Shown here piece after piece: positions 17,412 to 26,970 of a stretch of 64,000 nt of DNA. Positions within the stretch are counted from its first letter, which is position 1, and every line of letters starts with the position of its first letter. The translations under genes were made by a program, and so were the position numbers. The notes beneath the pieces were generated by a model that saw only the letters and a list, made by a program, of their open reading frames with translations, did not search any database and had not been told where the DNA came from. This DNA is from Planctomycetota bacterium (GTDB taxonomy: Bacteria > Planctomycetota > Phycisphaerae > UBA1845 > PWPN01), in NCBI GenBank assembly GCA_029550525.1, contig JAKPHF010000008.1:62001-126000 (forward strand). Direction: 5' to 3'.

Positions 17412-18518
17412 ATGAGAGCCATCAGCAACGGATCGGCGGCCGCGCGGCATGGGACCGCCGCCAAGTGTCAGTTCGCGAGCGACAATTATGCGGGTATCTG
17501 CCCGGAAGCCCTCCAGGCCGTGATCGAGGCCAACCAGGGCTACACCTACTCCTACGGCGACGACGACTGGACGCGCCGGGCCTGCGAGATGCTGCGTGAG
17601 CGGTTCGAAACCGACTGTGAGGTCTTCTTCGTGTTCAACGGCACCGCCGCCAACGCATTGGCCGTCGCCACCTTGTGCAAGCCGTTTCACAGCGTCATCT
17701 GCCACGAATCCGCCCACTTGGAAACCGACGAGTGCGGTGCGCCGGAGTTCTTTTCCAGCGGCAGCAAGGTGCTGCTCGTGCCCGGCCCCAACGGCAAGGT
17801 GGACCTGGGCGCGGTGGAACGGCTCGTCCGCCAACGCAGCGACATCCACTATCCCAAGCCGCACGCCCTGAGCATCACGCAAGCCACCGAACTGGGCACG
17901 GTGTACTCGGTCGAGGAGATTCGCGAAATCGGCCTGCTCGCCAAAGCCCTGCACCTGCGAGTGCACATGGACGGCTCGCGCCTGGCCAACGCCATGGCCA
18001 CGCTGAAAGTGCCCCTCAAGGACATCACCTGGAAAGCCGGTGTGGACGTGGTCTGTCTCGGCGGGGCCAAGAACGGCGGGGCCTTGGGCGAGGCGGTCGT
18101 GTTCTTCGACCGCGAACTGGCCGAGGAGTTCGACTACCGCTGCAAGCAGGCCGGCCAACTGGCCTCGAAAATGCGGTTCCTGTCGGCCCAGTGGATCGGC
18201 ATGCTCGAAAATGACGTTTGGCTGCGCAACGCCCGGCAGGCCAACCACTGCGCCCAGCTCCTGGAAGAGCGGCTGCGGAACGTTCCCGGCATCTCCATCA
18301 TGTTCCCCCGCCAGGCCAACTCGGTGTTCGTGGACATGCCGGCGCGGCTGGCTCAGGCCGTGCGTGAGCGCGGTTGGCACTTCTACACGTTCATCGGCGG
18401 CGGCGCCCGATTCATGTGCTCGTGGAACAGCAGCGAGGCCGACGTCGAGGCGCTGGCGGCAGACATTCGCGAGTGTGCGGAGTTGATCAACGGCAACGGC
18501 TCGCCACCTGCCGCCTGA
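17412..18518 (+). CDS. Low-specificity L-threonine aldolase
   Basis: The 368-residue protein belongs to the PLP-dependent fold-type I beta-eliminating lyases. The N-terminus CQFASDNYAGICPEALQA, the block GYTYSYGDDDWTRRACEML, the substrate and PLP contacts FVFNGTAANALA and HESAHLETDECGA, and the Schiff-base region VVCLGGAKNGGALGEAVVFF (Lys in AKNGG) fit the threonine-aldolase subgroup with a KNG motif. It would cleave L-threonine or allo-threonine to glycine and acetaldehyde. It is cytoplasmic, having no signal. The start at 17412 follows GGGAG by about ten bases; a GTG two codons upstream is possible. It is monocistronic by layout. Confidence 0.92.
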   Translation: MRAISNGSAAARHGTAAKCQFASDNYAGICPEALQAVIEANQGYTYSYGDDDWTRRACEMLRERFETDCEVFFVFNGTAANALAVATLCKPFHSVICHESAHLETDECGAPEFFSSGSKVLLVPGPNGKVDLGAVERLVRQRSDIHYPKPHALSITQATELGTVYSVEEIREIGLLAKALHLRVHMDGSRLANAMATLKVPLKDITWKAGVDVVCLGGAKNGGALGEAVVFFDRELAEEFDYRCKQAGQLASKMRFLSAQWIGMLENDVWLRNARQANHCAQLLEERLRNVPGISIMFPRQANSVFVDMPARLAQAVRERGWHFYTFIGGGARFMCSWNSSEADVEALAADIRECAELINGNGSPPAA

Positions 18519-18530
18519 TCCTCGTCGGCG

Positions 18531-18550
18531 GGCGGGCATCTTGCCCGCCT
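18531..18550. repeat. Intergenic palindrome GGCGGGCATCTTGCCCGCCT (family A)
   Basis: A palindrome whose arms are GGCGGGCA and TTGCCCGCC, placed 13 bases after the threonine aldolase stop. Relatives are listed at 26664, 28785, 36392, 36464, 36697, 36852, 38364, 53424 and 53586. All lie outside genes. Confidence 0.7.
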
Positions 18551-18737
18551 CGGGTTGGGCAAGCGTCCCCCACCCTTTGATACGAGACACAAAACGGTGG
18601 AAGCCTGTCATCCAGAGGATATATTGCTTGGCCCAATCGGCGAGGCAGTAATCCGGGCTCAAGCGTCTGCCTGGACCGGGCCTCGCCTTGCAGTTGTGAT
18701 CTTCGCGTTTCTGTGTGATGGAGGTTGAGGGGCGGGG

Positions 18738-19298
18738 ATGATGGGTGCGATTGCGGCGAGACGGATCGGAAAGCGAAGCGTCGGTTACCTGGGACTGATT
18801 TTACTGGCGGCAGCGATGAACGGGTGCCCTTCCGGGCTGCCGCCGGTGAATGACCCGGCTTATGCATCTCTCGATTCCATCCGCGATAGCGGCGAATCTG
18901 TGGCCCGCGTGTATGCGACACCGATCCCTGGGCTGCCCGCCCGGCACACCTGGTTCGTGATCAAGCGGGCGGACTGGGATGAGTTCAGGCGGTGGGAAGT
19001 CTTCATCTACAACGGCGGGATCTACGGCTATGTCTTTCGAGACCTGTTCCCGCCCGAGGCCGACCTGGGCGCGGGCGGCACGCAAGTGATTGCGGAAGTG
19101 CGCGGGCCCGAAGCCGAGCCGCTGATCGACTGCATCGACCGTGTGGCCGCCGAGTATCCCTGCCGCGACTACTACGTGTTCTATCCCGGCCCCAATAGCG
19201 ACAGCTACACGCAATGGGTCCTCAACCAATGCGGCTGGGATGTCGAACTGCCCGATGACGTCATCGGCAAGGATGTCACCTGCCCATTCAGCAACTGA
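18738..19298 (+). CDS. DUF3750-family lipoprotein
   Basis: The 186-residue product has a short signal peptide ending LLAAAMNGC, so the Cys should be lipidated. The mature part matches the DUF3750 pattern: an N-terminal VARVYATPIPGLPARHTWFV, then AEPLIDCIDRVAAEYPC, the signature YYVFYPGPNSDSYTQWVLN and the ending LPDDVIGKDV. The family is of unknown function and is commonly periplasmic or membrane-bound in proteobacteria. The start is preceded by GGAGGTTGAGGGGCGGGG, and the second codon is also ATG. It stands alone, between threonine aldolase and a long gap. I am fairly sure of the family and cannot state a role. Confidence 0.78.
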   Translation: MMGAIAARRIGKRSVGYLGLILLAAAMNGCPSGLPPVNDPAYASLDSIRDSGESVARVYATPIPGLPARHTWFVIKRADWDEFRRWEVFIYNGGIYGYVFRDLFPPEADLGAGGTQVIAEVRGPEAEPLIDCIDRVAAEYPCRDYYVFYPGPNSDSYTQWVLNQCGWDVELPDDVIGKDVTCPFSN

Positions 19299-19754
19299 CA
19301 CCGCGCCTTTCAGTCTCGGCCCCGAATGCCTGTGACATAGACGGCGTCCGTGTTTCTGTTCTTATGTGAGCCATGGATGCCATGTCTTGTCTGCCGCCCC
19401 TGTCGGGGCTCAATCCAAGGAAACGAGATCGGTGGCGCGGTCGTCAACCGGGGGCTTACGCCGCCCGGCTATTCACCGCTGCCCCTTGCGGGGCAGGAGA
19501 GTACGGCGAGGTTTCCCTCACAGACGGGCAAGATACGAGTCACTCGCAGGCGACAAATGTCGATCCCTCCGCAAGCGGTCCGTGATCAAGAAACAGACTG
19601 TGTGTGACTAACCCGAGACTTCTTGGTTTCTTTGACAAGCTGAGGTCACTCTATAGGCGTGCGAGCCATGGGCTGGGAGACTTCCGGCCGACAGCTGAGA
19701 ACTGACAGCTGAAACCTGACCTCATCCGTGTCCGACCGGTCATCCGTGGTCTCG
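19299..19754. other. Gene-free stretch with decayed hairpin repeats
   Basis: This stretch contains GC-rich hairpins such as GCCCCTGTCGGGGC (near 19390) and CTGCCCCTTGCGGGGCAG (near 19480), with the words GGGGGCTTACGCCGCCCGG between them. Similar text is found in intergenic DNA of many planctomycetes (from memory). Near 19675-19720 is a run of ACAGCTGAGAACTGACAGCT-like words (family D). No coding sequence looks real. Confidence 0.45.
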
Positions 19755-20879
19755 CTACGCGTAGCGACCGAACTCGTGGGCCGTTTCGTACATCACGCGG
19801 GCGTTCGCCAGGCAGCGTTCGTCGAGCGGGACCATGAACGGTGCAGCCGTGGGCAGGAGCACGAAACCGCCGCCGGGAGCGCCGACTTCGATCGCCTCGC
19901 GCATGTGCTCGCGCATCTGCTCGGGCGTATCCCGCTCGAGCCAGAGCGACTGCACGGCTCCCATCACGCACATGCGGCCGGCGAGCTTGGCCTTGACCTC
20001 GGCCAGCGTAACGTCGGCTGTGCTCATGGGCAGCGTCTCGACAGGCTCCAGCGCGTCGGCCCCGATCTCGAGAATCATGTCCAGCAATGCCCGCAGCCGC
20101 CCGTGACAATGGATCACGCTGAAGTTGCCGCTCTCGTGGATGGCCTGCGTGACCTGCTTGTCCTGCTCCACGACGTAACGGGGGAAGTAAACGGCCGGGT
20201 TCATCAGCGGGGCTCCGGCGTACTCTGGCCCCCACAGACGAATGCAGGCATTTTTCACGACCGCGCCATACGCCCGCACCGCCCGCATGACCTGTTCCTG
20301 AGCCTTGTCGAGCAACGCCCGGATCGGCCCGTCATCGCTGCAGGCCCGCAAGACGAAGTCCTCGAAGTCGAAGAGCCCCACCACGTGCCCGAGAGCGTCG
20401 CCCACGCTGAACACCAGAACGCCGTCCTCGCCCACGCGAGCTTCGAGTTCGCGAAGCCGCGGCTCGTTCACGCAACACGGCGGGTCGGGCATGCTCAGCA
20501 CGCGCTCGATGTCCGCGTCCGTCTTGATCAACGGCTCGACCTGCCAGTTGGTCATCAAGCCGGGATCGCGGCGGGAAACGGCTCGCAACCGTCCCTTGGG
20601 CGTGTCGATCTCCGTCGTCTGGACCAGTGTGCCATCTGCATGACGGGCCTGCGATCCGTGGACGTTGTTGGGATCGCCCAGCAGGACGGGACAATCATCG
20701 ATCGGGGCCCGCACGAAATGATCGCCCCACTCGCGTTCCAGCTCGATCAGCGGACCGTACGACGGCTCCTGATGAAACCACTCGTCCGTGTTCTGTGGAG
20801 CAAACTCGTAAATGCTCACCGGCACCCGGTCCGGCGTGCCGCAGCCAAGGACGGTCAGGAGACGCTGTCGTCGTGTCAT
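19755..20879 (-). CDS. Uroporphyrinogen-decarboxylase-family (URO-D fold) protein
   Basis: A 374-residue protein starting MTRRQRLLTVLGCGTPDRVPV, the standard opening of URO-D-like proteins, with AAGGATC just before the ATG at 20879. Segments WGDHFVRAP, DPPCCVNEPRLREL, HVVGLFDFEDFVLRA, IHCHGRLRALLDMILEIGAD and the ending PFMVPLDERCLANARVMYE fit the barrel. The HCHGRL segment corresponds to the zinc or substrate His/Cys region of corrinoid methyltransferases such as MtaA. There is no haem-pathway gene or corrinoid protein beside it. True HemE function is unlikely; a methyl-transfer or sugar-related role is possible but unproven. A second member is at 51132. Confidence 0.85.
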   Translation of the reverse strand: MTRRQRLLTVLGCGTPDRVPVSIYEFAPQNTDEWFHQEPSYGPLIELEREWGDHFVRAPIDDCPVLLGDPNNVHGSQARHADGTLVQTTEIDTPKGRLRAVSRRDPGLMTNWQVEPLIKTDADIERVLSMPDPPCCVNEPRLRELEARVGEDGVLVFSVGDALGHVVGLFDFEDFVLRACSDDGPIRALLDKAQEQVMRAVRAYGAVVKNACIRLWGPEYAGAPLMNPAVYFPRYVVEQDKQVTQAIHESGNFSVIHCHGRLRALLDMILEIGADALEPVETLPMSTADVTLAEVKAKLAGRMCVMGAVQSLWLERDTPEQMREHMREAIEVGAPGGGFVLLPTAAPFMVPLDERCLANARVMYETAHEFGRYA

Positions 20880-21022
20880 GATCCTTACCCCCTGGACGAT
20901 ACCGTGCACTCGTGCCAGAGTGTAAAAGCAAGAAAGTGAAAGAGCAACGGCCGCCGCGGCGATGGGGCCGGCGGGTTGCTCTTTCACTTTCTCACATTAC
21001 CGCGTTTGCACGCTTGCGCGTG

Positions 21023-21514
21023 TTACTGGCCGCGCTTGCCCAGGTGATGATCGATCATCAGCAGCAGATGGGGCTTGCCGTCGCAGGCCTCGATCTGGGC
21101 GAGGATATCCTCGACGGTCTTTTCTTCCTCGACCTGCTCCTTGATGAACCACTGCAGCTCGATCTGGGCGGGATAATCCTTCTCGGCCAGGGCCGTTTCG
21201 TACAGCTTGTTGATCAGCCCGGTGACCTTCTGCTCGTGAGCCAGCACAGCCTGAAAGACTTCCTTCAGACTGCCGAACTCGACCGGAGGCTTCTCGATGG
21301 CTTCCAGGACCACGCGCCCGCTCCGGTCGGTCACGTGCTTGAAGAGTTTGGCCGCGTGATCGAGCTCTTCCTTGTACTGCTCGCGCATCCAGTGTGCCGC
21401 CCCGCCGAAGTTCTGCGACTCGAGGTACGCAGACATGGCCAGATAGAGGTACCCGGAGGCAATTTCGTTACGGATCTGCTCGTTGAAGGCCGCCTGCATC
21501 TTCTGACTCAACAT
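21023..21514 (-). CDS. Ferritin
   Basis: The 163-residue protein begins MLSQKMQAAFNEQIRNEIAS, as do prokaryotic (FtnA-type) ferritins. The ferroxidase ligands are visible as E in NEIASGYLYLAMSAYLE, E and H in YKEELDHAAKLFKH, and E in LAHEQKVTGLI and EEEKTVEDIL. It would oxidise and store iron as a 24-subunit cytoplasmic shell. The length is normal. It lies 143 bases after the start of the URO-D-like gene on the same strand. The ATG at 21514 follows AGGGAG at a slightly long spacing. Confidence 0.95.
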   Translation of the reverse strand: MLSQKMQAAFNEQIRNEIASGYLYLAMSAYLESQNFGGAAHWMREQYKEELDHAAKLFKHVTDRSGRVVLEAIEKPPVEFGSLKEVFQAVLAHEQKVTGLINKLYETALAEKDYPAQIELQWFIKEQVEEEKTVEDILAQIEACDGKPHLLLMIDHHLGKRGQ

Positions 21515-21869
21515 GTGTCGTTCTCCCTTACGGCTTTGCCGTTCTTCGTTGTGGTACTCCGGTCCAGCCCGGAGAGTCATGAGACGCTCCGCCGCGTCAG
21601 AACAACCCGGTTGTTCCTCCGCGGCAAGCCGTCCTCGTCACACCCGACTTCGGTCGTTCCCCCCCGCGGTTCACACCGAAGCCGTATCCTACCCCTCCCG
21701 CCATGCCTGAACAAACCACCCGACACTCGCTGCCCATCATGACATAGGGCAATCTCCCCAGGCAAGCAGGGGCGGATAGCAGCCCCGCGTGTGCGGAGGC
21801 CGCGTCCTTGGCGTCCGAGGGACGATAGTTCGACCTTCGGACCCGGGCAAGCTGGTTTGCCCATTCAAG

Positions 21870-24155
21870 TCAGCCCAGCCAGGGGAACGGCGACGGGATA
21901 CCGCGCATCAGGCAGACGTAGTGAGCGGCGATCATGCCACCCAACACGGTGACGACCAGCCCGCTGAGCGTGGGGACAACCTGCAGGAGCAGACGGCGGC
22001 CGAGCCCGGTCAAGTCATGCTCGTGGGCGGCATCGGCCAGGATTTTGGCCGCGTAACGGCGGCTGGCCAGGGCGAGCGAGCCGATCAGCATCAATGTCAA
22101 CGCCAGCCCCAGGCTGAAAACGGCGATGGCGTACAACGCACCGCCGACCACGTTGGCTCCGATCCCCATGAACATGATGATCGTCGCCGCCGGACAGGGC
22201 ACGATGCCGCCGGTAATGCCCAGCATGAGCAGCATGCGGAAGGTCAACCGGTCGCTCCGGCCGTGAACGGACGCCGCCGCATCATTATGCGCGGACGACC
22301 GCCGCTGAGAGGTGGCCGCGAGAGAGCCGTCCGCCGGCGCGTAAGCGTGCTCGTGGTGATGATGTCCGTGCCCGTGGTCATGGTCGTGATGGGAGTGGGA
22401 ATGACCATGCCTGTGACCATGCTCAGCGTCGTGCGAGTGAGCATGCGAATGCTCGTGTGCATGGGAGTGAGCATGCGAATGACCGTGCGAGTGATCGTGG
22501 GCATGATCGTGCGCGTGCGAATGCGGGTGATCGTGTCCCACGCCGGGCACGTGCGGGTGTGAGTGCGTGAACAGCTTGCGCCACCAGGATCGCGTGTCGA
22601 CCTCGCCATGATGGTGATGGTGGTGATCGTGGTCATGATGGTGGGCCAGCCGCCCCGTCAATCCGCGCCAAGCCAGGGCGAGGCCCATACCGGCCACAAG
22701 CAGGCCGGCCACCAAGCCCAGCCACAATTGCAGTGTCGGGGCCAGCCGCGGATTGGATTCCTGGTAGACCCAGATCACCACTCCCATGATCACGACCAGC
22801 GCCGTGTGCGTCACGGTCACGATGATCGCCAGCGCCGCCGCGTGCCAGTACGTGCCGTGCTGGCTGATGAGATAGGCGGCCACGACGGTCTTGGCGTGCC
22901 CGGGCATGAGGGCATGCGCGGCTCCCCAGAAGAACGCCGTGCCGGTGACCAGCAGGAACAGCACCACGCCCCAGCGTCCCTGGAGCAGGCTGATCATCTT
23001 GCGAGCCTGCCGTTCGTAGTCGCCCACCTGGAGCGGGTTGTAGGTCGGATCGAGGAATGTCGTGGCGTAAACCGACAGTCCGGCCGTTTCCGCCCGGCCA
23101 CGCGACGCATCCGTGGTCGCACCATCCGCGGACGCAGGACTCGTCGAAGCGGAGGGCGCCGTCGCCGGGCTGCCCGGCTCGCCGGCGAGACCGGCCGCAG
23201 CCTCGCTCACGACCGTGAACCGCACGGTCGCCTGCCGCACATCGGGAAGATTCACCGGGTCGTATTGCTCGTACCGGAAAACCGCAGTGTCCTCTGAGAC
23301 GAACGGTGGATGCGGCTCGAGGAACCGGCAGTACGGCAATGCGTAGACGTCGGCATCGTCACCCGCCGCCACCAGATCGAGCAGCGCGGTACCGTCCCTC
23401 AGACGCCATCGCGGCTGCCCCGCCGCCGTCGCTTCGGCCGGCACGATTCGAGCGGCAGCCGCATCGGTCAGTGCGACGCCTTCATTCGAGAACGCATCGA
23501 CCACCGCCTCGGGCACCGGGCCCGCCGCCAGCGAATCCGCACCAATGCCATATAACCGGCACAGAACGGGCGGCGGTTCAAGCAGGATCAGCTTGAGCCC
23601 CACGTGCTGCGGGTAAGTCTTGTCCTCGTACGTCAGGATGTGCTCGCCGGGACCGAGCTGAGGGTACTCGGCCACGTAGCGAACCACCAGCCGGTACGTC
23701 ATGCCCATCGGCCCGAGCATGGGCACGATTACTTTACTCGTGGTCAGTTGCCGCCCCGTCATCGGATCGATCCGCTCGGGAACCAGCGAAAGCGACAACT
23801 CTTTGTCATCGATGCGGACGGTGAGAAGTGCGGGGTATTCGCGAGCCTTCAACCCGAGCCACGCCTCCTGCTCTTCGCGAGAGACCTGGCCGTCCCGGTT
23901 GGTGTCCATTTCGCTCGATTCGAGGAACGCGGCGGGATTCTCGGCAAAATCCAGCATGAAGTCCACCTCGAGCCGGTCGGGCAGGACGTACAGCACGTTG
24001 AAGTGCGTGATGCTGTCGTTGCCGAGAGGATGGGCGACCGCGAGGCCCGCACCGATGAACCAAGCCACCGCGAACGCGCAGATGCATGAACGCAGTGTCC
24101 TGCGGCGCCGGAACGCCGGGTCAACGCGGCGGCATGTGAGAGGGCGAGAGAACAT
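21870..24155 (-). CDS. NicO-family nickel/cobalt transporter with EF-hand and His-rich loop
   Basis: A 761-residue envelope protein. A signal peptide (AWFIGAGLAVAHP) leads to an exported domain of about 350 residues that includes one EF-hand, DTNRDGQVSREE (Ca ligands at 1,3,5,7,9,12). The membrane part begins near residue 395 (WGVVLFLLVTGTAFFWGAAHALMPGHAKT). It contains two family-type blocks, HALMPGHAKT and GITGGIVPCPAAT, as in RcnA/NicO. Between them is a loop of about 130 residues with dozens of His, Asp and Ser-His pairs. The family exports or imports Ni2+ and Co2+. The ATG at 24155 overlaps the stop of the upstream coiled-coil gene, so the two genes are translationally coupled. Confidence 0.88.
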   Translation of the reverse strand: MFSRPLTCRRVDPAFRRRRTLRSCICAFAVAWFIGAGLAVAHPLGNDSITHFNVLYVLPDRLEVDFMLDFAENPAAFLESSEMDTNRDGQVSREEQEAWLGLKAREYPALLTVRIDDKELSLSLVPERIDPMTGRQLTTSKVIVPMLGPMGMTYRLVVRYVAEYPQLGPGEHILTYEDKTYPQHVGLKLILLEPPPVLCRLYGIGADSLAAGPVPEAVVDAFSNEGVALTDAAAARIVPAEATAAGQPRWRLRDGTALLDLVAAGDDADVYALPYCRFLEPHPPFVSEDTAVFRYEQYDPVNLPDVRQATVRFTVVSEAAAGLAGEPGSPATAPSASTSPASADGATTDASRGRAETAGLSVYATTFLDPTYNPLQVGDYERQARKMISLLQGRWGVVLFLLVTGTAFFWGAAHALMPGHAKTVVAAYLISQHGTYWHAAALAIIVTVTHTALVVIMGVVIWVYQESNPRLAPTLQLWLGLVAGLLVAGMGLALAWRGLTGRLAHHHDHDHHHHHHGEVDTRSWWRKLFTHSHPHVPGVGHDHPHSHAHDHAHDHSHGHSHAHSHAHEHSHAHSHDAEHGHRHGHSHSHHDHDHGHGHHHHEHAYAPADGSLAATSQRRSSAHNDAAASVHGRSDRLTFRMLLMLGITGGIVPCPAATIIMFMGIGANVVGGALYAIAVFSLGLALTLMLIGSLALASRRYAAKILADAAHEHDLTGLGRRLLLQVVPTLSGLVVTVLGGMIAAHYVCLMRGIPSPFPWLG

Positions 24156-26446
24156 TACCGCGAAGCCTGCTCGCCGGACTCTTTCAGCTTCTCCATAATT
24201 CGCCGGTACGCCGCATACTCCGGCCGTTGCTCGCGGCCCTGAATGGCCCGGGCGTACGTCTGGCGAGCGAGCGTCAGGTGATCTTCAGTATCGCCCTCCA
24301 GGCGGGGCAGGTCGGCGAGCAGGTTGTGAACGGCGGCGATGTTCGCGTGCATCGCCCACAGGTCCTTCATCTGGCCGGCCGCCTCTTGGTAGTGTTCCAA
24401 CGCCTGCTTGCCTGCTTCGGCCGCCTTCTGCTTCGCCTCAGTTACCGCTTTGCCGGCGGCATCGGCGCTGGTGGCTGCCGCGGGCACCGCGTCGGCGGCC
24501 ACGCCCTCAGGCAACTGTTCCGGAGCCAGCTTGACCGCCACTCCCATCTCGGCCAGCGCCTGCAGCATTTGCTGATGCAGCTCCAGATCGGCCGCCTGCT
24601 GGACCCACGTGCGGGCCACCAGGTAGCTCAGATCGCCCTGCAAAGCGACGGCACTGGCGACCGAAGACTGATCCGACGCCATCTCGCTCAGCTTGCGATC
24701 CGGAGCGTCGGCGGGATTCTCACGACGAATGAAATCGGCCAACTTCCGCTGGTAGTCGCCGGCCGCCGATCGCGCCTGCTGAGCCGCTCGCTGCCCCTCG
24801 TTCTCGGCAAGGTCGATGGCCTGCTGTTCGAGAGCATCGGCCTGCACGACATACCGCACCGCGGCCTCTGCGTGCTGGGCCAGTTCAGCGGCAACCTGCT
24901 GTCGAAGTTTCTCCAACCCGCTTACCTGGGCCTCGATCGCTGCCCGGCGCTCACCCATACCGGCGATCTGCCGATCAATCTCGGCCAGCAGTTCCCTGTT
25001 GGCCGCGAGCACTTTCTCCGCCACCTGACGGTCGTACTCGATGGCCGTAATCCCCCGCAACGGCTCCATGGGCTTGTTGCCATCGATGGGCACGAGCGGC
25101 GACGCCATGATCTCGTCCGGATCGGCACTGGCCGACCTGCTGTTCTGAACGGCCCCATCCTTCAACGCGGCCGCTTGACGCGCGGCTTCGCGATGCGCCT
25201 GGGACAACTTGCGATACTCGTTGAGCTGCTTTTGGACCGCTTCCGGATCCGAGGCTTCGGCGGCTTTGCGCTCTGCCTCGAACATCTGGAGCTCGGCCTC
25301 GCGAGCGGCCTTGTCGGCGGCTGCCTGCCGAGCCTTCAAATCGGCGAGCTGCCGATCGAGCTCCGCGACGTGCGCCTCACCCTGGCTGATCCGGGCGGCG
25401 ACTTCGTTACGACGCTTCTGCAACTCGGCCATGCGCTCGGGCAGCGACGGCACGACTTCGGCGGGCCCTTGCTGTGCCTCGGGCTCAGGCTGTGCCTCGG
25501 CTACCGCCGGGGCCGGCTCAGGAGCGGCCTCTTCTGCCGGCGATGGTGACACCACGGGAGGAGGTGCGTCTGCCGGGGCGGCCTTGGCGTCCTTTTTGAG
25601 GGCACCGACGCGGTCGCGCACGCCCCCGAAGATCCACCATTTGCTGGAGGAACTCTCGGCCTGAGTCTTCTGTGCGTTCGCCTCCGGCGCAGGCGTTTCG
25701 ACCTTGGGCAACGGGGGCAACTCGACGGCCCGCACCGACTTGCCCGGCGCAGTGCCGCCGGCCAGCAACAACCGCTGGGCGGCGATCCCGTCCTGGATGT
25801 CGCGCGAGATCAGCGTCATCCGCTCGACCTGCTTGCGCTCGTGATTGGCCTTGGCCCGGACCAGCGCCGCCTCGCGCCGGTGCAGATCGGCTTTGTGCCG
25901 CAGCAGGATGGCCTCCAGACGCGTGGCGCTCGGATTGTTCCGCCCGCTGACCTCCGAATCCCCCACTCCTTCCTGCAGATTCATTGCCTCGCGAACCGTG
26001 GCGAGCGCCTGGTCGAGCAGTGTGTGCCCGGCCTTCACTTCTTCGAGGACCGTGCGATACGCCTCTTCCGGCCCGCCGGGTGAAACCTCCGTGATCTGTC
26101 CGCCCAGATTCTGGACGCGTTGCGTAAGCTGCTGAAGTTCAAACTCACGGCTGGACAACGCCTCCTGGGCGAAAGCGAAGGGCGTTCCTTCAGCCAGCTC
26201 CACGTAAGCATGCCACTTGTCGGTGTTGACCTCGCCGGCAGGTCGAGTGGCGGCTGCTTCGAAAGCCTTCTCCAATCGCGGCGTGGCCGCGTTGTATTCG
26301 TTCAGCATGCGTTGGGCCAGCTCGAGCTTCACGTCCAGCTCTCGGGCCAGCTTGGACTCGGGCGACTCGACGACAGGGGCGAGGAAATAGCCGCCGACAA
26401 ACACGAGCACCAGGATCACGAGGGGGATCAGAGTGTAAAGCTTCAC
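24155..26446 (-). CDS. Membrane-anchored coiled-coil protein of unknown function
   Basis: The 763-residue protein starts at GTG 26446, with GGAG eight bases upstream. One N-terminal helix (TLIPLVILVLVFVGGYFLAP) anchors it; the rest is highly charged and mostly coiled coil. Examples are RMAELQKRRNEVAARISQGEA, DRQLADLKARQAAADKAARE and QRAAQQARSAAGDYQRKLAD. A Pro/Ala-rich linker near residues 265-330 separates the first and second helical blocks. No catalytic motif is recognisable. Its TAA shares one base with the ATG of the NicO transporter gene, so it is the first cistron of a two-gene unit. It may scaffold or brace the transporter in the envelope (inference). Confidence 0.75.
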   Translation of the reverse strand: MKLYTLIPLVILVLVFVGGYFLAPVVESPESKLARELDVKLELAQRMLNEYNAATPRLEKAFEAAATRPAGEVNTDKWHAYVELAEGTPFAFAQEALSSREFELQQLTQRVQNLGGQITEVSPGGPEEAYRTVLEEVKAGHTLLDQALATVREAMNLQEGVGDSEVSGRNNPSATRLEAILLRHKADLHRREAALVRAKANHERKQVERMTLISRDIQDGIAAQRLLLAGGTAPGKSVRAVELPPLPKVETPAPEANAQKTQAESSSSKWWIFGGVRDRVGALKKDAKAAPADAPPPVVSPSPAEEAAPEPAPAVAEAQPEPEAQQGPAEVVPSLPERMAELQKRRNEVAARISQGEAHVAELDRQLADLKARQAAADKAAREAELQMFEAERKAAEASDPEAVQKQLNEYRKLSQAHREAARQAAALKDGAVQNSRSASADPDEIMASPLVPIDGNKPMEPLRGITAIEYDRQVAEKVLAANRELLAEIDRQIAGMGERRAAIEAQVSGLEKLRQQVAAELAQHAEAAVRYVVQADALEQQAIDLAENEGQRAAQQARSAAGDYQRKLADFIRRENPADAPDRKLSEMASDQSSVASAVALQGDLSYLVARTWVQQAADLELHQQMLQALAEMGVAVKLAPEQLPEGVAADAVPAAATSADAAGKAVTEAKQKAAEAGKQALEHYQEAAGQMKDLWAMHANIAAVHNLLADLPRLEGDTEDHLTLARQTYARAIQGREQRPEYAAYRRIMEKLKESGEQASR

Positions 26447-26970
26447 GACAGACTCCGCAGAGAAACCTGCTTGGTCAACGCTCGGGAATTCATCGTCACG
26501 CGCCGCCGCAGCCCGGCGGCAAGTGCCCGGAGGACAAGTGCCCTAACCATCGGCGGGACCCATGTTTGGGGGGCACTTACTCCCACAGAAGGTGTACCAC
26601 GATCCCCCCGCCTCGTCAAACCACAAGAGCGCAAAAACATCCTCACCGGCCTTGAGCCTGGTCGGGGAGCGAGCATCTTGCCCGCCTCGCATCGGCCACA
26701 CCCGGCCTCCATGCCCGCCAGCCTGCGGGACGGCCACCTCCGCCCGGGTAAGCGCCCGTCCCTCTACTACGGCCGCCCGCCCGCCTTTGTGCGTTCGTGA
26801 CTCCCCCCTCGCGTCCGTCGCCGGCCCACCGTATAAGTTTTTTCCCGAAATGCGCGGACCCGGTTAACAGAAGGCAAGCCCCTCTGTTCTCTCTGTTGCC
26901 TGCCGTCAGAGCTTGTGGCGTTGCGTCGGAGCCCGTCCCTGCCCAGAACGAACCCGCCGGTCCTTCATCG
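26447..26970. other. Gene-free stretch with family A repeat
   Basis: No real gene is visible. It contains the palindrome described at 26664. Translations through this DNA give repetitive pseudo-peptides such as GGQDARSPTRL in one frame and GERASCPPR in the other. Such text recurs near other repeats and is not coding. Confidence 0.5.
26664..26688. repeat. Family A palindrome
   Basis: GGGGAGCGAGCATCTTGCCC continues as GCCTC here. The core CGAGCATCTTGCCCGCCT is shared with 28785 and 36697. Confidence 0.75.

Noticed and set aside
19755..20879. Calling the URO-D-like gene hemE
   Set aside because: Sequence blocks fit the MtaA-like subgroup, and no haem genes are nearby.
22250..22640. Repeat-like CAT/GTG-rich tract suspected as a CRISPR or minisatellite
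   Set aside because: It encodes the His-rich loop of the NicO transporter in frame, so the repetition is coding.
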